Shown in pieces: positions 45,927-59,578 of a stretch of 64,000 bases of DNA. Numbering within the stretch: the stretch's first letter is position 1; each line of letters starts with the position of its first letter. The DNA lies in NCBI GenBank assembly GCA_018417955.1, contig JACTVC010000032.1, positions 62,001 through 126,000 on the forward strand, read 5' to 3'. The notes under the pieces were generated by a model. The model ran no database searches. It saw only the letters and a list, made by a program, of their open reading frames with translations, and was not told where the DNA came from. A program made the position numbers and the translations under genes. Source of the stretch: Laccaria trichodermophora. Its lineage: Eukaryota; Basidiomycota; Agaricomycetes; Agaricales; Hydnangiaceae.

Positions 45927-46545
45927 TTAAGGCAAAGCATCATCCCTAAGAGGGTTAGTATTGTGGATCGACGTCAATGAGCGGACAACTCACCAATTGA
46001 TTGTAAAATACATAACATGAGGGTTAGGGCTGATATCTCTCACTAACCGATCAAAAGCAATCTCTGCGGGCGGTTTCTTCCTCATCTCCTCATTGTCGTA
46101 GTCCGTCTTCTGGTAGTATTCCACACGTACAAACTCCTGATCGTTGTATGACCCCTTTAGGGTGAGCGCCGCCACCTTTGAAACATCTTCTGGTGAAATT
46201 TTTGAAGGATTTGGCGGAGATACATCGAATTCGAACGAGTCGGTCCCAATCGGAACGGGACCAACCTGAAAATCATCGAGCTCGTCTTCTTGCCCGAGGG
46301 ACGACACGAAGATGAGTCTCCATTCGATGTCTAATGTGCTGAGATTGAAAGTGAATAGTAATCAAGCAAAGTTAGGAACTAACCATCTTTCAAAGGTGTG
46401 GCGCATTCAAAAGTAATACGAAGTTTATAGACGTCGATAAATCTGACTGGATTATTTATGAATTCGACATTCTGTGGGCGTCAATAACATTAAGGCAGCC
46501 TTTGGTGTGATCGAAATATAAGCGCACCGTTATTTTCACTGCCAT
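45927..46545 (-). CDS. Histone chaperone ASF1, diverged copy lacking the C-terminal tail
   Basis: The exons join as [117 protein letters not shown] and INW, then DDALP and a stop at 45927. Core positions that contact histone H3-H4 and the H3 C-terminal helix are mostly kept, but several conserved residues differ from the neighbour copy (for example HVMYFTI in place of RVTRFQI). The CAA codon that starts the acidic tail in the neighbour has become TAA, so the tail is gone. Splice sites are intact, so it may still make a core-only protein. Confidence 0.82.
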
Positions 46546-47095
46546 GATTGTGGACTGCGTCCAAGACGAGCCGGTGATCTTCCTCTCACGCTGAACGTGA
46601 TCTCATGACCCACCAGTAAGTAGCGGATTTGGGGCGGCAACTTTTTGGAATAACATCCATGTCATTTAGATAAGATAACATGTGACGGGGAGAAGAAGTG
46701 GGTTTCATTGGCAGGTGAGTCGCCAAATTCACAGGGCCAAATTCTGCCTTCTCAGAGGACAGTCGTTGTAGGGCCTTTGTATGGAGTAACTAGATCTGGT
46801 CCTCAAACCCCAGTTAATCACGTTGCACATTCTGTTTCTCTGTTTCTCCCTCCATCACCTGCTCGCAAACTGGTGCTGAAAGATAAAACGCTTTCAGTGG
46901 TCATTTCAGCCTCTTTTCGAGGAAAGAGAAGCACATCTGGTCCTGGACCATGTCAATCAGGCTTCTGTGGCTTTTCAGGTGAATATCTCCCTGCTTGTTG
47001 CTTGGCTCGGGGTTCCAAAGGCTCTGGTAATGCGCGTGACTTCCAGTCAAAGAATATCTAAGATGAAATGCAATAAATACAAGATGGCTGTGATA

Positions 47096-47846
47096 TCATG
47101 ATAGTGCGGTGCCGTTTGGTATTCCAGAAGCCTCAACGTCCATTGAATCATCCAAGTCATTGGCAGAAGGTACTGGAGCAGAAGTAACGGCGCCTGCAGC
47201 GGCGTGCGGAAGTTGAGGCGAGGCGACATCCCTGACAGAGTTATTATCATGAATCGACATTAGAGAGCGGTCAACAACTCACCACTTGATTTGAAAACGC
47301 GTCACACGAGGTTTAGCACTGATATCCCTCACCAACCTATCAAACGCAATCTTCGCCGGCGGCGTCTCCTTCATCTCCTCATTATCGTATTCCGTGTTCT
47401 GGTAGTACCCCACACGCACAAACTCCTGGTCGTTGTATGACCCCGTCAGAATGAGCGCTGCCACTCCTAAAACATCTTCTGGTGGGATTTTTGAAGGATC
47501 TGGCGGGGATCCTTCGAATTCGAACGAGTTTATCCCAATCGGAACGGGACCGACCAGACAATCATCTAGCTCTTGGTCAAGGTCTTCTTTTTCGGGGCAT
47601 GAGACGAAGATGAGTTTCCATTCGAGGTCTAGGGTGCTAAGAATGAAAGTGAATAGAGTAGTCAAGCGTTAGGAACTTACCATCTTTCAAAGGTGCGATG
47701 CATTCAAAAGTAACACGAAATTGATAGACGTCGGAAAATTTGGCGGGATTATTTATGAATTCGACGTTCTGTGGGTGTCGACAACATTAACGCAGTGTTT
47801 GGTGCGATCTGAAATTCAACGCACCCTTATAGTCACGCTAGACATG
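47096..47846 (-). CDS. ASF1: Histone chaperone ASF1
   Basis: ASF1 binds H3-H4 dimers and hands them to CAF-1 or HIRA during replication and transcription. The model starts [20 protein letters not shown] and reads [99 protein letters not shown] and IKWD, the normal end of the immunoglobulin-like core. A tail with [15 protein letters not shown] follows and ends at 47096. All family landmarks are present, so this is taken as the main copy. It is head to head with a small membrane protein gene (184-bp gap). Confidence 0.93.
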
Positions 47847-48030
47847 CCTGATCAAATGCGCCGTGGTGGAAGTGAGTAGGAGAGTGCATTGTTGTGGACG
47901 CGTCGGTGACCTTTCTGTCACGCTCAACGTGATCTCACGCGTGATCAATGGTACCTGTCACTCGACCGCACAGCCCTGAGCCAGTTCTTATCCTTGTCCC
48001 CCTCACAGCTCGCTGCTAGCTGAGATTAAG

Positions 48031-48636
48031 ATGACTGTTGCGCCCTACGAGTCGTTCTCCGAAGCTGCTTTGTAAGTTCCATCCGTCTCCTCGTCTGGCT
48101 TGGTGCTGACTCGCTTCTTGGGATGGTTAGAGGGAGTGAGCAAACTACCTCGCCCTCACTGTGATGAATGCTAACTTTCCCGTGTAAAAAGGTGGGATGG
48201 CACTCTGCAGCCTTTTGTGAGCATTTCTACAAGTCTCTTGCAACTGCTTCATATTGAACCCATTCACCAAAGCCTCGCCATATACCTTTACAAATCAACG
48301 CATATATACAGCGGCGCTGAAACTCTCATCCCCTTTGTGCCTCTACTGGCCTCCTCCGTGCCTTTATTCATGGCGTTCATGTACTTGTTTTCTGGGTGCG
48401 TCAACGCCGGGACCGTCTACATCCGCCTTTCAGAATCAACTGGGCTGTACGAGAGATTGATGAAGTGGGAGGGAACTGAGATGGACTGGTTTGTGGTGTT
48501 TTTGAGCGTGATGTTGGGTCTCGCGGCTGGGTTCAATTTTGCGGGTGCGAGGACTATGGTTAGAATGCATTGGGAGATGAAGAGCTTGGCTCGTGGGGTG
48601 GAGAAGAGGGGACAGAAGGATGGGGAGGGTGTATAG
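48031..48636 (+). CDS. Small membrane protein of unknown function
   Basis: The model starts MTVAPYESFSEAAL with one intron of about 120 bp, then WDGTLQPFVSISTSLLQLLH. Two membrane segments follow: one around LIPFVPLLASSVPLFMAFMY and one around WFVVFLSVMLGLAAGFNFAG. A basic, probably cytosolic C-terminus ends QKDGEGV. It is about 165 residues. I do not recognise the family. It shares a short divergent promoter with ASF1. Confidence 0.55.
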
Positions 48637-48845
48637 ATAGAAAGGGTTTGACTATGGGTACTTCTTGAGTCGTTTTTTTGTTGTGTAATAATATACCGGA
48701 CTCTGGCTGAAGATCAAGCGACAGATTAGTGCCGAGAAAGTGTTGCTTACTACGACGAGCAGTAACCAGCCCCATCAAGCTGCACCAACGTTTCGCGTGT
48801 TATCCAGTGACGACGTCATCTCCCTATGACGCTCCTGTCGCATAG

Positions 48846-48851
48846 TATATA
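48846..48851 (+). promoter_or_regulatory. TATA-like element of gpd copy 1
   Basis: A TATATA element lies only 41 bp before the ATG at 48892, closer than in the second gpd gene, and is followed by a short CT-rich leader. Confidence 0.45.
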
Positions 48852-48891
48852 GTGCGACCTCCGTGACTCGCTATTTCTTCTCTCAATTGCA

Positions 48892-50397
<1,506 letters not shown>

Positions 50398-50627
50398 CGA
50401 ACTAGCGGACTACTAGGAAGTTGAAACGTGTGTAATACTACTTTGTCGAATCATGAATGCGAATAACTTGTGATGACGTCGACACGCATAAACAACGGAT
50501 GACGAGCCGTTCGCCTGCATTTCACCGAATCTGCTTGCAAATCTGCTGCGATCTTTATCGATAAGTCACATTCCCGAGAACCTCGACAATTCCATGCCCG
50601 GCGGTGTCCGGAGGATGGCGCGCAACA

Positions 50628-50632
50628 TATAA
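50628..50632 (+). promoter_or_regulatory. TATA box of gpd copy 2
   Basis: A TATAA element 70 bp before the ATG at 50702, followed by a CT-rich leader (TTACTTTCTAGG to ACTCACCCACTACAAC). This is the usual layout of strong basidiomycete gpd promoters. Confidence 0.65.
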
Positions 50633-50701
50633 CGTGCTTTCTGCGTTACTTTCTAGGCTGACATTCCTTACTCACCCACTACAACATACTCAACTATCGC
50701 A

Positions 50702-52177
<1,476 letters not shown>

Positions 52178-52353
52178 ATGGGAGGGAAGTAAAATGAATG
52201 TAACATGTTGTATTTGCGTATCCTTAGTTGTTCTCCTGTGTTGCGGATCTTTCAAGTGTAAGGAAAATTAGATGTACTTCATTTCTCGATTGATCAAAGG
52301 ACTCTGAATAAACACATTACGTTTCTCGAAGCAGATGGACGGTAAATGGAGAA

Positions 52354-53583
52354 CTAAACGGTATTGTCGAGGAGGGGACTTATTCCTTGTGGGATTCCCA
52401 AGGTAGTCTCGAACTGGAACCTCCACCTCTCGACATTCGCGCGATCCTGCATAAACGTCACAAACCCAAGAGGGTTCGTAAGCGTCTGGTTCAAAACCCC
52501 ATCCGTATCAAACTGTTTCCTCGTTGCGTATCCGCTCGACGGAAAGCCTCCCGCTTGCCATTCGTCGCTCATAATATAACTCATGAAGAGCTTGGCAGAC
52601 TCCGGCATCTTCGTGCTTGCAAAGATGGCGCCGGTTTGCGGCCAAGTGACGTAGTGGTCTTCAGTCGGCAGTTTGGTTAAGATGACGGCTGCGGAGGACG
52701 GGGATGCAGCGAAGGATGCTGTGAGCTCGTTTTGGGAGGCCGGTTTGGCGATGAGTGCGGTAGGGGTTCCGGTTCCCCGGAGCCAGGTTACGTTTTGCGA
52801 GACGAGGGAGTCGATGAAGGCCCAGCCGTGCCGCTTGACGATCAAGGTGAATAGGTAGAGAATGGCGTCGTCGTCGTTTGGATAGGTCATGGCAAGTTTG
52901 TTGCGCCACTCTGGCTTGAGGAATGATTGGTATGTGGTTGGTACTGTGTCGTTGGGGGCTTTGTCGTTGTTAAAGATAATTGTACCGAACTCGCCTGCAC
53001 AGATAAAGGAAAAAAATAAGAATCTAGGTGTACGCGTTGAGAGGGTTTGGGAGTTTACCAATGAAGCAGCCTGTAAAAGCACCGTCTTCGTCTTTGAATG
53101 GTGATTGAATGTCGTTCCAGGTGGCTACCTTGTAGGGCAGCAATCGGTTCTCTTTCTTCCAGCGAGGAAAATCGTGCACGGTTTGAAGGAGTACGACGTC
53201 AGTACCATCGTCGTCTCCATTTGAAGTGTCGAAAGCACGATCGGCACGGCTGTCGTGGTACTTGGATAGGTCAACAGTCAGGTTGAAGTTGACGCCTGGG
53301 AAACGCTTCGTGAAAGCGGCTATAATTCCTGCGCCATTTGACTTTGCTTTGGAGCAGAAAAAAGAAAAGTTAAAATCGGGGTTGTTAAGAATCAAAAAAC
53401 AACTGGTTTACCGTCACCGCCCCAGGAGACTCTCAAAGTTCCTTTTTCCTTGAGAGCAGCTTGGTATATAGTGTCAAGGCTGCGAGATTCGATGCCTACA
53501 GGTTCGTGGCCATAAGATAGGCAAAAGCCGGACGTGAATAGGGCGAGGAGGTAACATCCAGCTGGGATGATAGTACGAACCAT
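52354..53583 (-). CDS. Secreted solute-binding-like protein (periplasmic-binding type II fold)
   Basis: The protein starts MVRTIIPAGCYLLALFTSGF, a signal peptide, followed by LSYGHEPVGIESRSLDTIYQ and AALKEKGTLRVSWGGDG. Further segments are IIAAFTKRFPGVNFNLTVDL, DVVLLQTVHDFPRWK, LLPYKVATWNDIQSPFKDED, NDTVPTTYQSFLKPEWRNKL, AMTYPNDDDAILYLF, LPTEDHYVTWPQTGAIFAST and PESAKLFMSYIMSDEW, ending LLDNTV. The order matches extracellular solute-binding proteins of bacterial iron or polyamine ABC systems, but no transporter genes are nearby. Related secreted proteins occur in many fungi and may come from old horizontal transfer. Ligand unknown. It converges on gpd2 with a 176-bp gap. Confidence 0.82.
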
Positions 53584-54379
53584 TGCAGCTGACGGTGTGT
53601 TGTAAATTGCTCGCCTTTCATGTTTCAAGACGTTTGCCTTTTATCCGGAAAGGAAGCCTGGCCTGGGTTGGATCACGCTAGCACCATCCCTGATTATTTT
53701 GGGAGTTTTCGCGTTTCGTTGGGCCTTCTCCGCTTACGCTAGCCCCGTTTTCGGAGCGCTGGAAAAAGTAGTGCGCATAAAATATGATAGAGAAAGCTAT
53801 CGCGGAATTGTTGTGTTGATCTGACCCTCTGGTAGTCTACATCCATCTGGATGCTGGGTGGAAGTACTGGCAGGGGCGAAAAGTCGATTCTATTACAGCG
53901 TTGGGACGTGAAAAATAATCGGTTCTACGCACAAGGAGGAAACCTGACATTGATTTATGTCTTCCCACCACTGTCGCGGATTGCGTGGTGAGTCCGAGTA
54001 AGGGCACGGCGTTTTCGTCCCGTTGTGTAACTTGTGTTAGGGACTGCCATGGATAGACCCGAGTGTTGATAGGGACGTTCAAAGCTGAGGGCAGCTCGCA
54101 TTTGATGCATAAAGCCCAACAAGCCCCTAACAAGCCCGTCTCAATAGTTGTGAGAACTTAGATATTTGTATGTGTTGTGTGTACCATGGCTCGGCTAGAC
54201 CAAGGGGTACCGAAAGTAAAAGTACACGACACAGTGTTATGTTACGCGTTTAAGCCCCCTTCAGACCATCCCCTCCTCTAGCACCTTCCAAATATGGAAA
54301 CACACGTGATCATTCTAACCTCCGCCGCTTCCTACCATCACGGCACTGACATCGTTATGATATACCCTTATCTAATCCT
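53584..54379. other. Intergenic region before the satellite array
   Basis: About 800 bp holding the promoter of the solute-binding-like gene. A minus frame at 53837-54133 has no family resemblance. Nothing else was recognised. Confidence 0.5.
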
Positions 54380-55680
54380 GTAAGGTATGTATTTGGCCCA
54401 AAAAGCCCAAGAATGACAGTCTGCATTGGATAAGTTTATATGTTAGGGTGACCGTTTTTGAAGGCTCAATCAATGAAATCCCGATGAAGAATGTCGGACG
54501 GCATAATTTGGGTTTTTCCATGCCATTCTTCACCAAAATAGAAATACGCAACTTCGGGTGAAAAACCTTACAGAGCAGGGCATCAATGGTGACTTTCACA
54601 ACCTACAAAATTTTGGCAAGCTATGCTAACAATTGTAAAGTTTGCAGCTGAATGTCAAACAGCATATTTGTGTTTCCCGACGGTAATACCTTACCAAAAG
54701 TAAAATCCTCAGCTTTAACTGAAAACCTTTACAAGGGAGGATATGGATTATGACCTTCACAATGAACAGAATTATGAAATGTTTATGCCATGACCAAAAT
54801 ATTTACAGCTGAATATCATGCAGCATATTCCAGACAAGTCTTCATCAAAATAGAAAGACCTAACTTTGGGTGAAAAAGTTTACAGAGCAGGGCAAGAATG
54901 ACGACGTTTGACAGCCTGTAAAATTATGGCAAGCCATGCTAACGATCGTAAAATTTGCAGCTGAATGTCAAACAGCATATCTGTGGTTCCCGACGATAAT
55001 ACCTTACCAAAAGGAAAATCCTCAGCTTCAACTGAAAACCTTTACAAGGGAGGATATGGATTATGACTTTCACAATGAACGTAGTTATGACATTTTCGTG
55101 CCGTGACCAAAATCTTTACAGCTGAATATCATGCGGCATATTCTGGACAAGTCTTCATCAAAATAGGGATACCTAACTTCGGGTGAAAAAGGTTAGAGAG
55201 CAGGGCAAGAATGATGTCGTTTGACAGCCTGCAAAATTATGGCAAGCTATGCTAACAATCGTGAAGTTTGCAGCTGAATGTCAAACAGCATATTTGTGGC
55301 CCCAGACGATAATACCTTACCAAAAGGTAAATCCCCAGATGCAACTAAAAACATTTACAAGGGAAGATGTGATCTATGATGTTCACAATTGACGTAATTA
55401 TGAGATGTTCGTGCCATGACCAGAATATCTACGCCAAATATCATACAGCATATTTCAGGTATCTCATGACATTTCTTCACCTACGGAGTAAACCCCTTCA
55501 TCTGGGAAAGGCATTACAGAGGAAGTCACAGATGGCAGCCGGCGAAATTATGAGAAGCTAAGATGGCTGCTGTAGTCTTTGCAGCCAGATGACAAACAGC
55601 ATATCTGTGGTTATCTATGATAATTCTTTACCAAAAGGGAAATCCCGAGTGACACGCAAAATTGTGGCACACCAGTATAT
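54380..55680. repeat. Satellite-like array, about 313-bp dimers of about 156-bp monomers
   Basis: The phrase TTTGCAGCTGAATGTCAAAC (or a close relative) occurs at 54641, 54954, 55267 and, more diverged, 55578, so the period is 311-313 bp. Between these, a related but distinct phrase, TTTACAGCTGAATATCATG, occurs near 54802 and again about 313 bp later. Each 313-bp unit is therefore two diverged halves of about 152-161 bp. Both halves also share ACCAAAA, an AACTG/GGGTGAAAA block, and TTACA-AG-GGG-AT. Divergence rises toward both ends. No open frame of note. Confidence 0.88.
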
Positions 55681-55818
55681 TCTAGTATACAATCAAGCTT
55701 TTAGATGACAATCACTGAGTACAGATTAGAAGAGAAGACTGGTAGACGGGTAGACATGGAGGGGTCACGAAATCATGGGAATCATGGATATGACCATGGA
55801 AACCCGAAAGACAACCTG

Positions 55819-57243
55819 CTAAGTAGTGGAAATCTCAGCAGCCAGAGCACGGCGGCGTCGTTCATGGATCTTGTCCAGCGGGGATCCTTTTGTAACCATA
55901 CGCTTTGCAGATGAATATGTTGGAAAGACTTGTCTACACAGAAAAATGGTGAGAGATATAGCGTTATGAAAGCGCAAACTCACCGGTTCCACCAAACATA
56001 AAGGTCGTGGACCTCTTGAGTTTCATGGGGGTCTTCAAGTAGGTCGAGGATAGAGGTGTAAAACTTCTCAGAGTCGGTAACAGTATCCGTGCGGGAAAAT
56101 ATCGGCAAGGAACTAAGGGAAAACCGAACCTGATATCACAGTAAGTCCATTGTTCATTGCAAGAATGGTTGCCCACCTGAGTAGCAATGTATGCAATAGA
56201 TCCAGCCGTAACACATGTCATCCCGTGGAGCCTTGCATTTCCTGATCTAGTGGCCTTAGGCTCCTTGTCAACAGAACTTGGCGATGTGAAGACGTGCTTA
56301 AAAGCCTGAGACATTCATGCTAAAATTACTGCAAGTCAAAAGAGTTATCAAAGTTACTCACACAAACCAAGATAATGCTGCGAAGAAGGCCATTCCATGG
56401 GTCTTCTGGGTCATATGTATAGCCGGCGTAGAGAAAGATGGGCCACTGGTCACCGCTAATGACCAGTTCTCCACTTCGAAGTTTCTCTTTTGTTCTAGAC
56501 AAACCATATTAACTACACCTGTGTGTCAGAAGAAAACGACTCACTCCTGGTCAGCCCAATTTAAATTGCTTGGACAGAGAAGAGCTCCTGTACGCTCGTG
56601 ATTGAAACCGCGATCATGCTTGATATTCCGTGATAGGGGTGGTTGGAGTGCTTGACCTTTGGGGGTGATCCAGTCCAGAACGGCACCTTTCAAACTTTTG
56701 GTGTCATCACCGCGAGCTCCAGACATACCTTTCCGAAGCTGTCCAAATAAAGATAAACAACTCTACAGGCAGGACAAGAAGCGACGTACAAGTTCAGCTA
56801 TGATCAAGAGTTCCTCATCGGTGCCAGTCAAAAGGCGTTCTTCAAGGCCAGGAACAGATTGCAGGAGGGTCAGATAGACCTTATGCTCCCGCCTTTCCCT
56901 GGTCAATATTCAGTCGCGGATGCGAAAAAAGAGTGGAGGGGGACAAGATCTACTCAGCGGTAAAAGATTCATCTGTCCTATCAGCCAGCTCAACCATACG
57001 CAAGACTCCATTGGTTAACAAGGCATGGATATTGCATAAAGCGTGAACTGTGCGTCCAAAATGCCGACCATAGTGTACCAAAGGATCAGCGACAGAGCTG
57101 AAGGCATTAAGTAGCAACTTCAGTAAGAGACTCGGATCAACAAGATTTCGATTCTCACGGTTTCTTTCGAGGGCCCAACTCAAGGGCATTTTGGCGTTGA
57201 ACGTTGGTCGACGTCGTGTCCTGAGACATGAGGAATAAACCAT
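55819..57243 (-). CDS. DUF6698-like protein
   Basis: Readable exons are MVYSSCLRTRRRP at the start, LVHYGRHFGRTVHALCNIHA, LEERLLTGTDEELLII, GARGDDTKSLKGAVLDWITP, GQALQPPLSRNIKHDRGFNH, ERTGALLCPSNLNW, LRSGELVISGDQWPIFLYAG, DPWNGLLRSIILV, AFKHVFTSPSSVDKEPKATR, ARLHGMTCVTAGSIAYIATQ, FSRTDTVTDSEKFYTSILDL and EVHDLYVWWNRQVFPTYSSA, ending AAEISTT. I assign this to the Agaricomycete DUF6698 family from its KAVFTSPSS/ATR-GNAR and RTDTVTDSE blocks. The family is multicopy and often near repeats, with no known function. No lesion was seen in the joined model. The start could be 57255. Confidence 0.78.
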
Positions 57244-57255
57244 GGTGGCCCACAC

Positions 57256-59573
57256 CGCTATTTATATGGTCGGAAGAGTTAGTGAGTCGCTGGAAGTGAT
57301 GGGGATATCATGTGATACCAAAGGTGCATTGCAATGTGACCACTAGTGTGTACATCGTCGTGATCTATGTAAACGATAAGAATAAACACTTCTACGCTGC
57401 TTGCCAATGTTGTATTGTTCACACACCTCGATAATGTTCTCCCTGCCGGTGTACTTTTCCTGATGTCTGATTAGACTTACTGTAGACTTGCGCTACTTGG
57501 TTATCCCTCATACCTAGCTTGAAGGGTATGCGAGTATCACGTGATACTGCGCCGAGCTGACACTACGCATGTACCAACAAAGCTCAAGCTCCAAGGCTTG
57601 TCGATCTGGTTATAATAATCATATATAATACTCTAATTAACAGAGGGTTGAACACCTCGCTTGAAAAAGAAAATTACTATCTGCCTCTCAACTTCATGTC
57701 TGCCACTCACCTGAACCCGAGCATGGGAAGTAATTCGGCATCTACGATGACATTTTGGTGACGTTGCAGCATTGATCTTACTGGCACCTGTGGCATCGGC
57801 TGGCATTCTTCCTAACACCACAGTGAGACGCCGGTCAGACGGAGCTGCATTGAGATGGGCAACATCAGAAGAATATTCATAAGGGCAACTGGTCAAAATA
57901 TTAGAGCAAAGGCAAGGAGGAAGATGCCGGCCTGACCTGTGTAGGGCAGTATTCACCGAAAGAATATCTGACAGCAGGTCGTTGAGCAGAAGCTGCAATG
58001 AGTCCAAGGGCTGAGTCATTTCGTACGCAACAAAGTGACTGGAGGATAGTAAGAATGGTGTTTGGCAACATGATGGACTGAGGGGAACATTGACTTTAGA
58101 AAGCACGTGCTTTTGTCAATCCGCTCCCGCCTGCTCCGTTTGCTCTGATCAGAATGGACGAGTGTAAGGCACACTCAAGATGTTCAATCTCCCTTCTACG
58201 TGGCATTCTCAGAGTGGGGAGGAGTAAAACTGGGGAACAAAAGAGAAATTAGTGTAGTGGTCATATGTAAGCCGCTTGAAGTGGATTTGTTTGTCTTTTG
58301 GGGCCCGGGCTCCCCAAGACATCCTTGAACAGGTTCGCGGGTATGGGCTTGGGATGCCCGACGATGGGTTCCCGTTGAATCTAATCAAGATAACCATACT
58401 CACCGTCTCCTGTCTCCTATGGTTCAGCTTCTGGCAGCACAGATTCGGACAGGCAACCCAATTGGCTCGGGATGCAGCCAACGCTTAAGCAACAGCTCGA
58501 GCAATTCAACTCGAGGATAATGCCCGAGCTTGTCAAAGCGCAAGCCGTGTAGAGGGTTGAATCTCAACCTGTGTTCAGACTTGACCTCCCAATAAAACTT
58601 GGGCTATTCTTCGATCGAGAATCGCATTGAGTTGCGTTGGACACTGCATGAGGACTGAATAACAGGCGCAATGGGCGTCAATCATGGAAGAGTGCATGGA
58701 TTCGAAGTGGCATTATAAGATGGGGCTGTGCTGAGGGCGAAGAAAGGTGCTGTGGTGGGGTCGCCCATCCACGGAACGCCCAGAGCCGCATCAGTTCCAT
58801 ACCGGTGCCTTGGAGCTACAGGTCGACGGTCTAAACGGAAGGAGGCGGTGTCCTTGAACATGAAGTATTAACGTATATTGACCTTGTCTTCTGTGAAAAT
58901 ACGATGTGCAGCATTACTGGCCTTGAGTTTTGCCTCAGCAGAGCGAGAGTGGGTGGTAGCATCCTGACCCGCAGGGTTCGTGGCAGACTCTCCGGCAAAA
59001 GGAAGTTCGAAGAGCTTGGGTGACAGGCGATTCCCCAGGACTAGATTGCACGTGGAGGGCAAGAGGCGTAGCCCAGACTTCAGGCCAGGGGACTTGAGCT
59101 TGCAAGATTTGGGCTCGCTAGGCTGATGAAGGACGGACCGGACGACAATAATGGAAATTCTGATTTGAACTTGGAGAGAATGTTGGAGAAGACTGAAGAG
59201 GCTTTTAAATCTAGATGATGACAGAAGATTGTAACTTACTAAAGTGGTTTCATAGGGTTGGGCTTCGCTGTGCCATGGATAAGCTTTAAGTGCCATGATG
59301 AACTTCAAGTTACACGTATTGAAGTATTGAAGTATTGAAGACGATAGATATACCTTCGGGCATTTGAGAGCATGGTACGGCTACCCAAAGCTCACTATAG
59401 TGGCCTTGCACTAGATTGACTTCCAGGACCAGTTTCGACAACTCGGATGTGCACCCACGACAGACTTGGACTGGTAGGAGATTTATTGTGTGTCGGTTGT
59501 GGGAAGAGGTCGGTGTGAATGAGAAAATTGTTGAGTGAATTCACGTTGATTGCTTCAAAAATGAGTGTGGCGG
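57256..59573. other. Gene-poor stretch, no supported gene
   Basis: About 2.3 kb with minus-strand frames at 57633-58106, 58209-58481 and 58868-59308. The last has a stretch (LSPKLFELPFAGESATNPAG) that looks protein-like, but I could not build a start-to-stop model. A three-copy GAAGTATT run lies near 59318. This may be relics of genes or elements. Confidence 0.4.
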
Positions 59574-59578
59574 TTCAA

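Larger units (their letters stand above)
45162..47846. repeat. Tandem duplication carrying ASF1 and the Mcm10 tail
   Basis: Unit 1 begins at 45162 inside the Mcm10 tail (CCAAATTCTGCCTTCTCAG) and unit 2 begins at 46737 with the same phrase. Both then carry CTCAAACCCCAG-TAATCA, the CTGTTTCTCTGTTTCTCCC run, AAACTGGTGCTGAAAGAT, GGCTCGGGGTT and a complete ASF1 gene on the minus strand. Unit 1 also contains an internal two-copy repeat near 45431-45750 (AGCACTTTTGAACC, CATCTGCTTGTTG). Confidence 0.9.
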
